A stretch of 64,000 nucleotides of DNA from Amycolatopsis sp. NBC_01480 (GCF_036227205.1 NZ_CP109442.1:62001-126000); one strand, 5' to 3'. Positions 31,338-40,379 are shown, counted from the first letter of the stretch. Notes: generated from the sequence alone by a model not told the origin. Numbers and translations: made by a program.

Positions 31338-32276
31338 GTGACGTTCACCGTCGATCCCCAGCTCAGCACGATCCTGGCGCCGATGGCCGGAATCCCCCAG
31401 CCCGCGGCCGGCGACGTCGAGGGCCGCCGCGCCGTGTTGGAGGCGATGATGGCGCAGACGGCCGCCCTCCAGCCCACGCCCGGCGACGTCGTCACCACCG
31501 ATTTCCATGCGGTGGCCGAGGACGGCGCGAAAATCCTGCTGCGCTGGTACGCGAAAACCGGCGCCGCGCCCGGGCCCGCCGCGCTGTACCTGCACGGCGG
31601 CGGGATGATCCTGGGCAGCGTCGCGCTCTACGACGGGCCGATCGCCCGGTACGTGTCCGCGACCGGCGTGCCGATGCTGGCCGCCGACTACCGGCTCGCC
31701 CCCGAGCACCCCCATCCCGCACCGGTCGAAGACGCCTACCTCGGCTTGCTGTGGCTGCACGAGCACGCGGCCGAGCTGGGCGTCGACCCGGCCCGGATCG
31801 CCGTGATGGGCGACAGCGCGGGCGGCGGGCTGGCCGCGGCGGTCGCGTTGCTGGCCCGGGATCGGCGCGGCCCCGCATTGGCGCGGCAGATCCTCGTTTT
31901 CCCCATGCTCGACGACCGGACGACGGCCCCTGATCCGGAACTGGCCCCGTTCGTCGCCTGGAGCTACGAGGACAACTTGACCGCGTGGACGGCGCTGCTC
32001 GGCGACCGCATCGGCGGCCCCGACGTCTCGCCGTACGCCGCCCCGGCCCGTGCCACCGATCTCGCCGGACTGCCTCCGGCCTACGTCGAGGTCGGCCAGC
32101 TGGACGTCTTCCGCGACGAGGATCTCGCGTACGCGCAACGCTTGAGCGCGGCCGGGGTCGACGTCGAATTCCACCTGCATCCCGGGGCCCCGCACGAGTT
32201 CGACACCTACGGCTGGGACACCGCCGTCGCCCGCCGGGCGCTGGCCGATCGCCACCGCGTGCTCGGCTCGTTCTGA
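31338..32276 (+). CDS. HSL-family alpha/beta-hydrolase esterase
   Basis: The 312-residue esterase has HGGG in YLHGGGMILGSVALYDG (about residue 85), the nucleophile Ser in GDSAGGGLAAA (about 160), Asp in VGQLDVFRDED and His in GAPHEFDTYG. It starts at a GTG at 31338. It is first of a three-gene operon with a cupin and an amidohydrolase, behind a TetR operator, which suggests an inducible pathway opening an ester or amide substrate. The broken copy at 9838-10025 is its close relative. Confidence 0.88.
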   Translation: MTFTVDPQLSTILAPMAGIPQPAAGDVEGRRAVLEAMMAQTAALQPTPGDVVTTDFHAVAEDGAKILLRWYAKTGAAPGPAALYLHGGGMILGSVALYDGPIARYVSATGVPMLAADYRLAPEHPHPAPVEDAYLGLLWLHEHAAELGVDPARIAVMGDSAGGGLAAAVALLARDRRGPALARQILVFPMLDDRTTAPDPELAPFVAWSYEDNLTAWTALLGDRIGGPDVSPYAAPARATDLAGLPPAYVEVGQLDVFRDEDLAYAQRLSAAGVDVEFHLHPGAPHEFDTYGWDTAVARRALADRHRVLGSF

Positions 32277-32304
32277 CCCACCGCCCGACCGAACGGAGCC
32301 GCAG

Positions 32305-32772
32305 ATGAGCATGGCCTACCTCGCCCAGCCCGAGCAGCAGCAGAAACTCGAGTGGCTCGACGGCGGCACGCTGTCGCTGCTGCTCGACGGCGCGGCCACC
32401 GACGGCCAGCTGATGATCGGCCGCTTCGACGTCAGCCGGGGCGAGGCGCCGCCGTTCCACAAGCACACGCGCGAGGACGAGATCTTCATGCTCATCGGCG
32501 GCACCGCGCTCGTCTGGGTCGGCGAGGAGGAGCACGAGCTGAAGGAGGGCGGCATTGTGTTCCTGCCCAAGAACATCCCGCACGCCTACCGGATCACGTC
32601 CGCGAAGGCGGACCTGCTGATGATCAACACCCCGGCCGGCATCGAGGGCATGTTCCGCTACGCCGGGCGCGACCGGGCGACCCCGCGGCCGGACGGCTTC
32701 GAGATCTCCCCCGAGCGGATGGCCGAGGCCGCGGAGCAGTTCGGGAACGTCATCCTCGGCCCGCCCCGGTGA
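32305..32772 (+). CDS. cupin-domain protein
   Basis: The 155-residue protein is a single small-barrel cupin. The first metal-binding motif is in PPFHKHTREDEIFMLIGG (His, His, Glu) and the second His is in NIPHAYRI. The C-terminal about 40 residues are helical (ERMAEAAEQFGNVILG). The metal may support a dioxygenase, isomerase or sensor role. ATG at 32305 with GGAGCC upstream, 29 bases after the esterase gene, same operon. Confidence 0.85.
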   Translation: MSMAYLAQPEQQQKLEWLDGGTLSLLLDGAATDGQLMIGRFDVSRGEAPPFHKHTREDEIFMLIGGTALVWVGEEEHELKEGGIVFLPKNIPHAYRITSAKADLLMINTPAGIEGMFRYAGRDRATPRPDGFEISPERMAEAAEQFGNVILGPPR

Positions 32773-32835
32773 AATCCGGCTGACCCGCCGCGGGAATCCG
32801 GTACGTTCGAGCCGGACGACACGGGGGGGTCAGTC

Positions 32836-33885
32836 ATGGTGTTACGGATCCGGGGCCACGCCCTGCCGCACGGCGAGTACGTCGACCTGTACGCCGACGG
32901 CGACCGCTGGACCACCGATCCCGTGCCGAACGCCGAGCTGGTGGCCGAAGGCTGGCTGCTGCCGGGACTGGTCGACGCGCACACCCATCCCGGCGCCACG
33001 GAGCCCGGCGACCCGCTGGACGACGTGGTGTTGCGCGAGGACCTGCACCGGCACGTCGACGCCGGGGTCACGCTGATCCGCTCGCCCGGGCTCGCGGGCG
33101 ACCCGCCGGCGTGGTTCGGCGAGGACCCGGACGTGCCGCGCGCCGTGCACGCCGGCCCGTGGCTCGCGCAGCGCGGCCAGTTCTTCGACGGCTGGGGCAA
33201 CCGCGTGGACCACGCCGAGCTGCCGTCGGTCGCGGCGGCGCAGGCCGCGCGCAGCGGGTGGGCCAAGATCATCGCCGACTGGGGACCGGAAGACGAGGCC
33301 GTCCCCATCGACGTCCTCAAAGCCGCGGCCGACGCAGTGCACGCGGCCGGCGGCCGGCTCGCCGTGCACACCCAGCATGCCGCCGGCAGCACGGCGGCGG
33401 TCGCGGCCGGCGTCGATTCGGTGGAGCACGGCATGTGGCTGGACTCCGGCCTGCTGCCGGAAATGGCCCGGCAGGGCATGGCGCTGACCCCGACTTTGTC
33501 GGGTTTCCAAGGGATGCTGACGACCTTGCGCGACCGCCCGGACGGCCCGCGCAAGGACTGGCTCCTGGGCGGCACCGAAGCACTCGGGCCGTTGGTGGCA
33601 GCCGCGTTCGAGGCCGGCGTCCGCGTCCTGGCCGGCACGGACTCCCACCCGCACGGGATGATCGCCGACGAGATCCGGGCGCTGGCGGGCACCGGGATCC
33701 GGACGCATGATGCCCTCGGCGCGGCTTCCTGGTCGGCCCGGGAGTACCTCGGGTTGGGCGGGCTGGAACCCGGCGCGCCGGCCGATGCTGTTGTGTATGC
33801 GAAAGATCCACGGACCGACCTGGGGCAGCTGGCTGCTCCGTTGGCCGTGATCCTGCGCGGACGACGCGTCCGTCCACACGCCTGA
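32836..33885 (+). CDS. amidohydrolase-family enzyme
   Basis: The 349-residue metal-dependent hydrolase has the opening strand motif PGLVDAHTHPG (two metal His), WAKIIADWG with the bridging Lys, VHTQHAAGS and DSVEHGMWLDSG (His ligands), and the catalytic Asp in LAGTDSHPHG (about 272). It ends with the usual beta-strand PADAVVYAKDPRTD. It would cleave C-N or C-O bonds of a small cyclic or amide substrate. It follows the cupin by 63 bases. Its 3' flank carries decayed copies of two of its own segments. Confidence 0.88.
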   Translation: MVLRIRGHALPHGEYVDLYADGDRWTTDPVPNAELVAEGWLLPGLVDAHTHPGATEPGDPLDDVVLREDLHRHVDAGVTLIRSPGLAGDPPAWFGEDPDVPRAVHAGPWLAQRGQFFDGWGNRVDHAELPSVAAAQAARSGWAKIIADWGPEDEAVPIDVLKAAADAVHAAGGRLAVHTQHAAGSTAAVAAGVDSVEHGMWLDSGLLPEMARQGMALTPTLSGFQGMLTTLRDRPDGPRKDWLLGGTEALGPLVAAAFEAGVRVLAGTDSHPHGMIADEIRALAGTGIRTHDALGAASWSAREYLGLGGLEPGAPADAVVYAKDPRTDLGQLAAPLAVILRGRRVRPHA

Positions 33886-33904
33886 GTTCTTGCGCGGCCG
33901 AAAG

Positions 33905-33970
33905 CGGACTCCCACCCGCGCGGACTGATCGCTGACGAGATCCGCGCGGGCGCGGGCGTCCACACGCCTG
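33905..33970 (+). repeat. degenerate duplicate of amidohydrolase segments
   Basis: Bases 33905-33955 match 33638-33688 inside the amidohydrolase gene with few differences (both read DSHP, IADEIRA). Bases 33957-33970 repeat exactly the 14 bases at 33871-33884 at the gene's end (CGTCCACACGCCTG). The order is that of the gene with the middle removed, as expected for an internally deleted tandem paralogue. Confidence 0.7.
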
Positions 33971-34065
33971 GATCTTCACCCTTCTCATCCGGCCTTCTTG
34001 CATGCCCAAAAAGTAAACGGTACGGTTGAGTCTACTTCCTCCTCAACCTCCACCGGAGCGCAGCC

Positions 34066-34962
34066 ATGATCGTCATCACCACGCCCACCGGAAACATCGG
34101 CAGCCGCGTGCTCGCGCACGTCCTCGAAGGCGACCAGCCAGTCCGGGTTGTCGCAAGGGACCCGGAAAAACTGCCCGCGAGAGTGCGCGACCAGGTCGAG
34201 GTCATCCATGGCTCGCATGGTGACGCGGACATTGTGACCCGCGCACTCAAAGGCGCCGACGCCCTGTTCTGGTTGTGCCCGCCCCACCGTCAGGCCTCGA
34301 ACGCCGTGACGGCCTTCGCCGGGTTCACCCGGCCCGCCGCGGAAGTCCTGCGCAGTCAAGGGGTCCAGCGCGTCGTGACCATCAGCAGCCTAGGCCGCCA
34401 CACGCCGTACGCCGACCGGGCCGGACTTGGGACCGGGGTGCTGGCCATGGACGACCTGATCGCCGAGACCGGGGTGGCGCTGCGGGCGCTGACCATGCCC
34501 GGGTTCATGGACAACATGTTGCGGCAGAAGGAAAGTATCAAAGAGCAGGGCATCTTCTCCGGCGCCTTCTCCAGCGATCGCCGACGTCCGACGGTCGCAG
34601 TTCAGGACATTGCCGCCGTTGCCGCGAGGCTGCTGCTCGACTCGGCGTGGACCGGGCAGGAGGAGGTCCCGCCGATCGGGCCCGAGGATCTGTCCAATGA
34701 GGACATGGCCGCGATCGCCGCCGAGGTGCTCGGCCGGCCCGTGCGGTACCGGCAGGTTCCGACGCCCGACTACCGCGAACGACTCGTCGGCCTCGGGCTG
34801 TCCGAGGGCATGGCCCAGAGCATGGTCGACCTGATCACGGCCAATGAGAACGGCCTCTACCAAGGCGTCACCCGCACCCCGCAGCACGCGATCGACACCC
34901 CCACCACCTTCCGGCAGTGGTGCGAGGACACGCTCGCGCCCGCCATCAGCAGTTATCAGTGA
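34066..34962 (+). CDS. NmrA-type NAD(P)-binding reductase
   Basis: The 298-residue atypical SDR begins MIVITTPTGNIGSRVLAHVL, a nucleotide-binding fold with TGNIGS in place of the usual GATGxxG. It has VVTISSLGRHTPYADRAG and MPGFMDNMLRQKES. These QOR2/NmrA-like proteins are quinone reductases or redox sensors. The ATG at 34066 follows CGGAGCG. An inverted repeat GGTTGAG...CTCAACC lies upstream (about 34024-34048). A paralogue follows 79 bases downstream. Confidence 0.85.
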   Translation: MIVITTPTGNIGSRVLAHVLEGDQPVRVVARDPEKLPARVRDQVEVIHGSHGDADIVTRALKGADALFWLCPPHRQASNAVTAFAGFTRPAAEVLRSQGVQRVVTISSLGRHTPYADRAGLGTGVLAMDDLIAETGVALRALTMPGFMDNMLRQKESIKEQGIFSGAFSSDRRRPTVAVQDIAAVAARLLLDSAWTGQEEVPPIGPEDLSNEDMAAIAAEVLGRPVRYRQVPTPDYRERLVGLGLSEGMAQSMVDLITANENGLYQGVTRTPQHAIDTPTTFRQWCEDTLAPAISSYQ

Positions 34963-34966
34963 TAAC
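34952..34966. promoter_or_regulatory. inverted repeat at the start of the second NmrA promoter region
   Basis: GTTATC and GATAAC flank AGT, overlapping the stop of the first NmrA gene. A related half-site (CACTGATACC) lies at about 35011-35020. This is compatible with a redox-responsive regulator of the HxlR type, often linked to such reductases, but none is nearby. Confidence 0.35.
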
Positions 34967-35041
34967 AATCTCTTGCTTCCAGTGCCTTATCGTCGGTAAC
35001 GTGGATTGAGTACCACTGATACCACGAAGGGTTACCAGCAG

Positions 35042-35905
35042 ATGATCGTCATCACCGGCGCGACGGGCCGGCTCGGCTCGCAGGTCGTCGAACGACTGCT
35101 CACCAAAGTGCCGGCCGGGCAGATCGGCGTCAGCGTGCGCGACGCGGGCAAGGCGGCGGGGCTCGCCGCGCGCGGGGTGCGGGTCCGGGAGGGCAACTTC
35201 TCCGACCCCGCCTCGCTCGCCCTCGCCTTCGAAGGGGCCGAGCGGGTCCTCGTCGTCTCGTCCAACGACTCGGGCGCGGACGCCGAAACCCAGCACAAGG
35301 CCGCCATCAACGCGGCTCGCGCCGCCGGAGCCGAGCGCGTCTTCTACACGAGCCACCAGGCGTGCGCGGCGGATTCGGAGTTCATTCCGATGCTCGACCA
35401 CGCCGCCACCGAACGGTACTTGGCCGCGGAGGGCGGAAAATTCACGTCACTGCGCAACGGCTTCTACGCGAGCACCGTCCCGATGCTGATCGGCCAGGCG
35501 CTCGAGACGGGCACCATCGTCGCGCCCGCCGACGGACCGGTTTCGTGGACCGCGCACGCGGACCTCGCCGAAGCCGCGGCAATCCTCCTGACGAGCGAGA
35601 ACCCGTTCGACGGCGCCACCCCGCCGCTGACCGCGCCGGACGCGCTCGACCTCAAAGCCGTCGCCGAAATCCTGTCCGAACTGACCGGGCGGACCATCAC
35701 CCGCGTCGTCGCCGAGGACGACGAATGGCGGGCTGCCCAGGTCGGACAAGGCCGATCCGAGTTCGAGGCCGAGTTCACCCTCGGCTTGTTCCGGGCGTCA
35801 CGCCGGGGCGAGTTCGCCGCGACGGACCCGGCCCTCGGCAAGCTGCTCGGGCGTCCGGCGACGCCGCTGCGCTCGTTGCTGGAAGAGGTGGTCGCGGGCC
35901 GGTGA
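35042..35905 (+). CDS. NmrA-type NAD(P)-binding reductase (QOR2-like)
   Basis: The 287-residue protein starts MIVITGATGRLGSQVVERLL with a canonical GATGRLGS cofactor loop. It continues with VSVRDAGKAAGLAARGVRV, EGNFSDPASLALAFEGAERV and SLRNGFYASTVPML. This is the pattern of quinone oxidoreductase QOR2 and related NmrA-family proteins. ATG at 35042 was chosen over a TTG at 35006 because homology begins there. It meets the convergent TetR gene with no spacer (35905/35906). Confidence 0.87.
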   Translation: MIVITGATGRLGSQVVERLLTKVPAGQIGVSVRDAGKAAGLAARGVRVREGNFSDPASLALAFEGAERVLVVSSNDSGADAETQHKAAINAARAAGAERVFYTSHQACAADSEFIPMLDHAATERYLAAEGGKFTSLRNGFYASTVPMLIGQALETGTIVAPADGPVSWTAHADLAEAAAILLTSENPFDGATPPLTAPDALDLKAVAEILSELTGRTITRVVAEDDEWRAAQVGQGRSEFEAEFTLGLFRASRRGEFAATDPALGKLLGRPATPLRSLLEEVVAGR

Positions 35906-36472
35906 CTACGGTTCGCGGGCCGGGAGCCCCCGCAGGAGCGCGTCGAGGAAGAGGTCGAACCGCGGGGCGCCCGGGCCGAGCTCGAGGCGGTTTTCCTGGA
36001 ACGCCAGCCAGCCGACGATCGAAGTGATGAAGATGTACCAGCTCTGCTCGGCCATTCCGGCACTGATCCCGGCCTCGCGGAACGCCGTGACGACCGCGTG
36101 CCGGAGCCGGCCGATCGCGTCGGCGTTGTGCGTGTGCGGCCGGGACAGGCGGGTGGCGTAACCCGGGAGCGCGAGGAATTCCTCGTGCATGGCCCACGCG
36201 ATCCGCGTCAGCCGCGGCCGCCAGTCCGGGCCAGTCTCCGGCTCAGGGGAAAGAATCCGGTCGACGAGGACTTCGCCGATCAGGTCGAACAGCTCGTCGC
36301 GGTTCTTGACCCAGCGGTAGAGCGCGCCGTGGCTGACGTCGAGGCGGCCGGCCAGCTCCCGCATGGTCAGCGTGTCCAGGTTCCCGCCCGAGGACGCGGC
36401 CTCGACGATCCGGTCACGGCTGATGCGCGCCGGCCGGCCGGGCGCGCGGCGCGGCCCCGCCGAATCCGTCAT
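35906..36472 (-). CDS. TetR-family repressor
   Basis: The 188-residue regulator has RISRDRIVEAASSGGNLDTL, TMRELAGRLDVSHGALYRWV and KNRDELFDLIGEVL, a TetR helix-turn-helix. Its helical C-terminal domain contains MHEEFLALPGYATRLSRPH, like the TetR_C_1/tetracycline-repressor class. ATG at 36472; a longer in-frame start at 36538 would overlap the operator. It is divergent from the serine hydrolase and faces a 21-base palindrome. Confidence 0.88.
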   Translation of the reverse strand: MTDSAGPRRAPGRPARISRDRIVEAASSGGNLDTLTMRELAGRLDVSHGALYRWVKNRDELFDLIGEVLVDRILSPEPETGPDWRPRLTRIAWAMHEEFLALPGYATRLSRPHTHNADAIGRLRHAVVTAFREAGISAGMAEQSWYIFITSIVGWLAFQENRLELGPGAPRFDLFLDALLRGLPAREP

Positions 36473-36527
36473 GCCCGGCACCGTACGACACCGGCGGCCG
36501 GCGCGCGGCGAGACGCGCCTCACTGAT

Positions 36528-36548
36528 TTAGTGACCACTGGTTACTAA
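36528..36548. promoter_or_regulatory. TetR operator between divergent genes
   Basis: TTAGTGACCA and TGGTTACTAA form a near-perfect inverted repeat around a single C, with one mismatch. It lies between the TetR gene start and the serine hydrolase start, so it likely mediates autoregulation and control of the hydrolase. Confidence 0.65.
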
Positions 36549-36596
36549 CGAGCTAAGGTGGTGGTGTCCAAGGAGGTCCGACGTTCAGGGGCAGTC

Positions 36597-37742
36597 ATGA
36601 CGGGGCACGGGGTGCAGGGCACGGTGGCGGCGGGTTTCGAGCCCGTGCGCGAGGAATTCGCGGCCGTGCTGGCGGCCGAGGGAGCCGATCTGGACGCGCA
36701 GGTCGCGGCCTATCACCACGGCGAGCTGGTGGTCGACCTGTGGGCCGGGGCGGACACCACGCGCGATTCGCTGCTGGGGATCTACTCCGCGAGCAAGGGG
36801 GTGGCCCACCTGGTCGTCGCGCTGCTCGTCCAGGACGGGACGCTGGACCTGGACCAGCGGGTCAGCCACTACTGGCCCGAGTTCGCGGTGCGGGGCAAGG
36901 GCGAGGTCCGGCTGCGTGAGCTGCTTTCGCACCAGGCCGGGCTGGCCGGGGCGGACGCCGGGTTCAGCATGGCGGAGCTGGCCGACGACCGGGTCGTCGC
37001 CGAACGGCTCGGCGCGCAACGCCCGTTCTGGCGGCCGGGAACCGCGTCCGGTTACCACGCCCTGGTGGTCGCAGCGCTGAGCGGCGAAGTGGTGCGCCGC
37101 GCGACCGGGGAGACGGTGCAGAGCCTGTTCGCCTCACGCCTGCGTGAGCCTTACAAGCTGGACCTGCACCTCGGGCTGCCGGCCGATCAGGAGCACCGGT
37201 TCCTGCCCGCCCAGCCCATGGTCGCCACCCCCGAGCGGCTCCGCGATCTCGCTGCGGCCGCCACCGGCCCGAACAGCCTCGACGGCATCGCCTTCAACCG
37301 CCACCACCCCGGCAACCGCGAAGTGTGGGAACTGCCGAACCTCCCCGTCGTCCGGGAGAAGGGCCCGGCCTCGTTCGGCGGCATCGGCACCGCCCGCAGC
37401 CTGGCCAAGCTCTATGCGGCGGCGATCAGCCCCACCGACAGCGCGGCGCCGCTGCTCACTCCGGACACCGCCGCCGCGTTCGCGCAGATCCAGTCCGCCG
37501 GCTGGGATCTTGTGCTGCGCCAGCACAAAGCCTGGGCCGTCGGCTTCCACGCCGCGGCCGAGATCTACCCCGTCCTCGGCCAGGGCGCCTTCGGGCACAG
37601 CGGAGCGGGTGGGCAGCAGGCGCTGGCCGACCCGCGCAACGGGCTGTCCTACGCGTTCCTGCGCCGCCGGTTCCTCCCTCCCCCGCAGGCCGACGCCGAT
37701 CACCAGCGCATCCTGGGCGCGCTGCGCGCCGCGGCCCGTTGA
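36597..37742 (+). CDS. serine hydrolase, beta-lactamase class C/EstB family
   Basis: The 381-residue enzyme has the SxxK nucleophile motif as SASK (Ser64, Lys67), a Tyr in the second motif (SGYHALVVAAL, about 153) and a third motif HSGAGG (about 340) in place of KTG. This is the set of the class-C-like esterases/DD-peptidases such as EstB and LACTB. No signal peptide is present, so it is probably an intracellular esterase. ATG at 36597 with AGGGG upstream. Confidence 0.88.
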   Translation: MTGHGVQGTVAAGFEPVREEFAAVLAAEGADLDAQVAAYHHGELVVDLWAGADTTRDSLLGIYSASKGVAHLVVALLVQDGTLDLDQRVSHYWPEFAVRGKGEVRLRELLSHQAGLAGADAGFSMAELADDRVVAERLGAQRPFWRPGTASGYHALVVAALSGEVVRRATGETVQSLFASRLREPYKLDLHLGLPADQEHRFLPAQPMVATPERLRDLAAAATGPNSLDGIAFNRHHPGNREVWELPNLPVVREKGPASFGGIGTARSLAKLYAAAISPTDSAAPLLTPDTAAAFAQIQSAGWDLVLRQHKAWAVGFHAAAEIYPVLGQGAFGHSGAGGQQALADPRNGLSYAFLRRRFLPPPQADADHQRILGALRAAAR

Positions 37743-37841
37743 CGGGGGCGGATCAGGTTCCCGTTCACTCGCGGAGACCCGGCGTCAAGGAACCGTCAAC
37801 AGCGGTCAAGCCGGGCCGGAACGGCTCCCAGGCTGAGCAGT

Positions 37842-39653
37842 GTGACCACCACGCTTTCGCCCAGCGACACCAGCGAAACCACCGGCCGGGGCGAGCGGCA
37901 CCGGCTGTCCGTCGTCGGCGGGCTGGCCGCACTTTCCCTCGACGCGATGGCGTCGGTGGCGTACGGGCCCGAGGCCATCGTGATCGTGCTGGCCGTCGCG
38001 GGCGGCACGGGGCTGGGGTTCACGCTGCCGGTCACCCTGGCGATCGCGGTGCTGCTGGGCGTGCTGACGCTGTCGTACCGGCAGGTGATCGCCGCGTTCC
38101 CGGACGGCGGCGGCGCGTACGGGGTCAGCCGCGCGCACCTCGGGGCCCGGGCCTCGCTCGTCGCCGCGGCCTCGCTGATCGTCGACTACGTGCTGAACGT
38201 CGCGGTTTCGGTGGCCGCCGGGGTCGCGGCGCTGACGTCGGCGTTCCCCGCGCTGCTGCCGTACACCCTGTGGCTGTGCCTCGGCGTGCTGGCGCTGGTG
38301 ACCGCGGTGAACCTGCGCGGCATCGCGGAAAGCGCGCGGGCGTTCATCGTGCCCACCGCGATCTTCGTCGGCGCGATCCTGACCGTGATCGTGGCCGGCC
38401 TGATCCGCTCCGGCCCGGCCGCGGCGATGGCCGCGCCGCAGCAGGCCACCAGCCTGCAGACGGTCGGGATTCTGTTGCTGCTCAAGGCTTTCGCGAACGG
38501 GTGCGCCGCGCTCACCGGGGTGGAGGCGATCGCCAACGCCGTGCCGTCGTTCCGCCGTCCCCGGGTGCGCCGCGCCCAGCGGGCCGAGATCGCGCTGGGC
38601 GGGATGCTCGCGGTGATGCTGATCGGGATCGCGGTGCTGATCGGGAAGTTCTCGATCCACCCGGTCGACGGCGTCACCGTGCTCTCCCAGGTCACCACCG
38701 CGTCGATCGGCGGCGGTTTCGGTTACTACGTCGTGCAGTTCTCGACGGTCGTGCTGCTCGCGCTGGCCGCCAACACCTCGTTCGGCGGGCTGCCCGTGCT
38801 GGCGCAGTTGCTCGCGAAGCACAACAACCTGCCGCACGTCTTCGCGTTGCGCGCCGAACGCCAGGTTTACCGTTACGGCGTCGGGTTCCTGGCCGTCACC
38901 TCGGCGCTGCTGCTGGTCGTTTCGGGCGGCGACATGAACACGCTGGTGCCGCTGTTCGCGATCGGGGTGTTCGTCGGGTTCACCCTTTCGCAGAGCGGCA
39001 TGGTCCGGCACTGGTTCCGGAACCGGCCCCGCGGCTGGCGGGGCAAGGCGGCGCTCAACGGCCTCGGCGCGCTCCTGACCGGCATCGCCGCGGTGGTCGT
39101 CGCCGCGACGAAATTCGGCGAGGGCGGGTGGCTGATCATCGTCGCGCTGCCCGTGCTGGTGCTGGGCATGGAGTGGGTGAACCGGAGCTACCGCCGCATC
39201 GGCGCCCGGCTGGAACTCGGCCGCACGCCGGCCCCGCCGCGGCCGAACCGGTCGCTCGTCGTGGTCCCGGTCCACACGGTTTCGCGGCTGACCCGCGACG
39301 CGCTCGCCGCGGCCCTGTCCCTCGGCGACCAGGTCGAGGCCGTCCACGTCACCCACCCCGACGAGGAACCGGCGACGCGGGAGTTCGTCGAGTCCTGGGA
39401 ACGCTGGCATCCCGGCGTCACCCTCGTCCAGCTGTACGACGACCGGCGACGGCTCGGCGAACCACTCGTCGAGCACCTGCGCAAGCACGCTGGCTGCCAC
39501 GTTTTTGTCCTCATCGCGGAGGTCGAGCCGGAGCACCCGTGGCAACGCATCCTGCAGAACCGCCGCGGCGCCGTCCTCGCCCGAGCCCTCAGACGCCGGT
39601 CTGACGCGGTGGTCTGCCGGATGCGGTTCCGGCTCGCCACAACGGAGCTTTGA
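37842..39653 (+). CDS. APC-superfamily permease, KimA-like potassium importer
   Basis: The 603-residue protein has about 12 membrane segments (residues about 25-445) followed by a soluble domain of about 150 residues. The N-terminal region (LSLDAMASVAYGPEAIVIVL; LSYRQVIAAFPDGGGAYGVS) matches the KUP-related KimA/YdaO family of high-affinity potassium-proton symporters, which have the same length and a dimerising cytoplasmic C-terminal domain. Potassium transport is inferred from family. GTG at 37842. There is no convincing c-di-AMP riboswitch in the 99 bases upstream. A MarR gene and a ClC gene follow. Confidence 0.82.
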   Translation: MTTTLSPSDTSETTGRGERHRLSVVGGLAALSLDAMASVAYGPEAIVIVLAVAGGTGLGFTLPVTLAIAVLLGVLTLSYRQVIAAFPDGGGAYGVSRAHLGARASLVAAASLIVDYVLNVAVSVAAGVAALTSAFPALLPYTLWLCLGVLALVTAVNLRGIAESARAFIVPTAIFVGAILTVIVAGLIRSGPAAAMAAPQQATSLQTVGILLLLKAFANGCAALTGVEAIANAVPSFRRPRVRRAQRAEIALGGMLAVMLIGIAVLIGKFSIHPVDGVTVLSQVTTASIGGGFGYYVVQFSTVVLLALAANTSFGGLPVLAQLLAKHNNLPHVFALRAERQVYRYGVGFLAVTSALLLVVSGGDMNTLVPLFAIGVFVGFTLSQSGMVRHWFRNRPRGWRGKAALNGLGALLTGIAAVVVAATKFGEGGWLIIVALPVLVLGMEWVNRSYRRIGARLELGRTPAPPRPNRSLVVVPVHTVSRLTRDALAAALSLGDQVEAVHVTHPDEEPATREFVESWERWHPGVTLVQLYDDRRRLGEPLVEHLRKHAGCHVFVLIAEVEPEHPWQRILQNRRGAVLARALRRRSDAVVCRMRFRLATTEL

Positions 39654-39783
39654 AGCCCGGAACCATCGATTGTGGACGTTCGCCGTCGAGGAGGAGGTCA
39701 GCGCGGGCCAGCAGACCCCTCCACCGGTGCCCTCCACCATGGGCAAGGTGGGCACCGCGGTCCTCGCGCCGGGCGAGCGGCAC

Positions 39784-39816
39784 CCGGACACTGTTGGCCA
39801 ACGCAACAGTGTCCGG
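39784..39816. promoter_or_regulatory. strong inverted repeat ahead of the MarR gene
   Basis: CCGGACACTGTTG (39784-39796) and its exact reverse complement (39804-39816) flank a seven-base centre. The inner part TTGGCCAA is itself symmetric. It could be the MarR operator (dyad of TTG/CAA type, 72 bases upstream of the start) or a terminator for the permease gene. There is no T run. Confidence 0.5.
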
Positions 39817-39887
39817 GGCCGAGTGCCGGGGCGGCCCCGGAACCGGCCTTGTGGGCGCGGTCCGGCGCCGCGCGGCACACTGGAGGC

Positions 39888-40379
39888 ATGTCTCGCCCTT
39901 CGACCACCGCGGCCGGCACCGACGTCGACGCGGTCACCGACGCCGTGCTCACCGCGTCCCGGCTGCTGGTGGCCGTCTCCGCCCGCTCCATCACCGCGGC
40001 CGGCGACCTCGTCACGCTGCCGCAGTTCCGGCTGCTGGTGATCCTGCACTCCCGCGGGCCGCTGAAGCACGCGGCGCTGGCCGAACTGCTCGGGGTCACC
40101 CCGTCGACCGCCAGCCGCATGGTCGACCGGCTGGTCACCGCCGGCCTCGTGGCCCGGCAGGACAACCCGGCCTCACGCCGGGAGATCGTGATCGAGCTGA
40201 CCGCTGAGGGCGCACGGGTCGTGCGGCTGGTCACCAACCGCCGCCGCCGCGAGATCGCCAAGATCGTGGCCAAGATGCCCGAGCACGCGCGCCACGGCCT
40301 GGTCGAGGTCCTCTCCGCGTTCGCCGAGGCCGGTGGCGAGCCCCCGGCCGGCACCGCCGCCGAAGCCGTCTGGGCCTGA
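39888..40379 (+). CDS. MarR-family regulator
   Basis: The 163-residue protein has the MarR winged helix: DLVTLPQFRLLVILHSRG, ALAELLGVTPSTASRMVDRL, VTAGLVARQDNPASRREIV (wing), with flanking dimerisation helices. ATG at 39888 is preceded by TGGAGG. It probably represses itself and perhaps the permease or ClC gene; the ligand is unknown. Convergent with the ClC gene. Confidence 0.9.
   Translation: MSRPSTTAAGTDVDAVTDAVLTASRLLVAVSARSITAAGDLVTLPQFRLLVILHSRGPLKHAALAELLGVTPSTASRMVDRLVTAGLVARQDNPASRREIVIELTAEGARVVRLVTNRRRREIAKIVAKMPEHARHGLVEVLSAFAEAGGEPPAGTAAEAVWA

Noticed and set aside
37743..37841. A c-di-AMP (ydaO-type) riboswitch ahead of the KimA-like permease
   Set aside because: The 99-base leader shows no recognisable ydaO core and is shorter than the usual aptamer.
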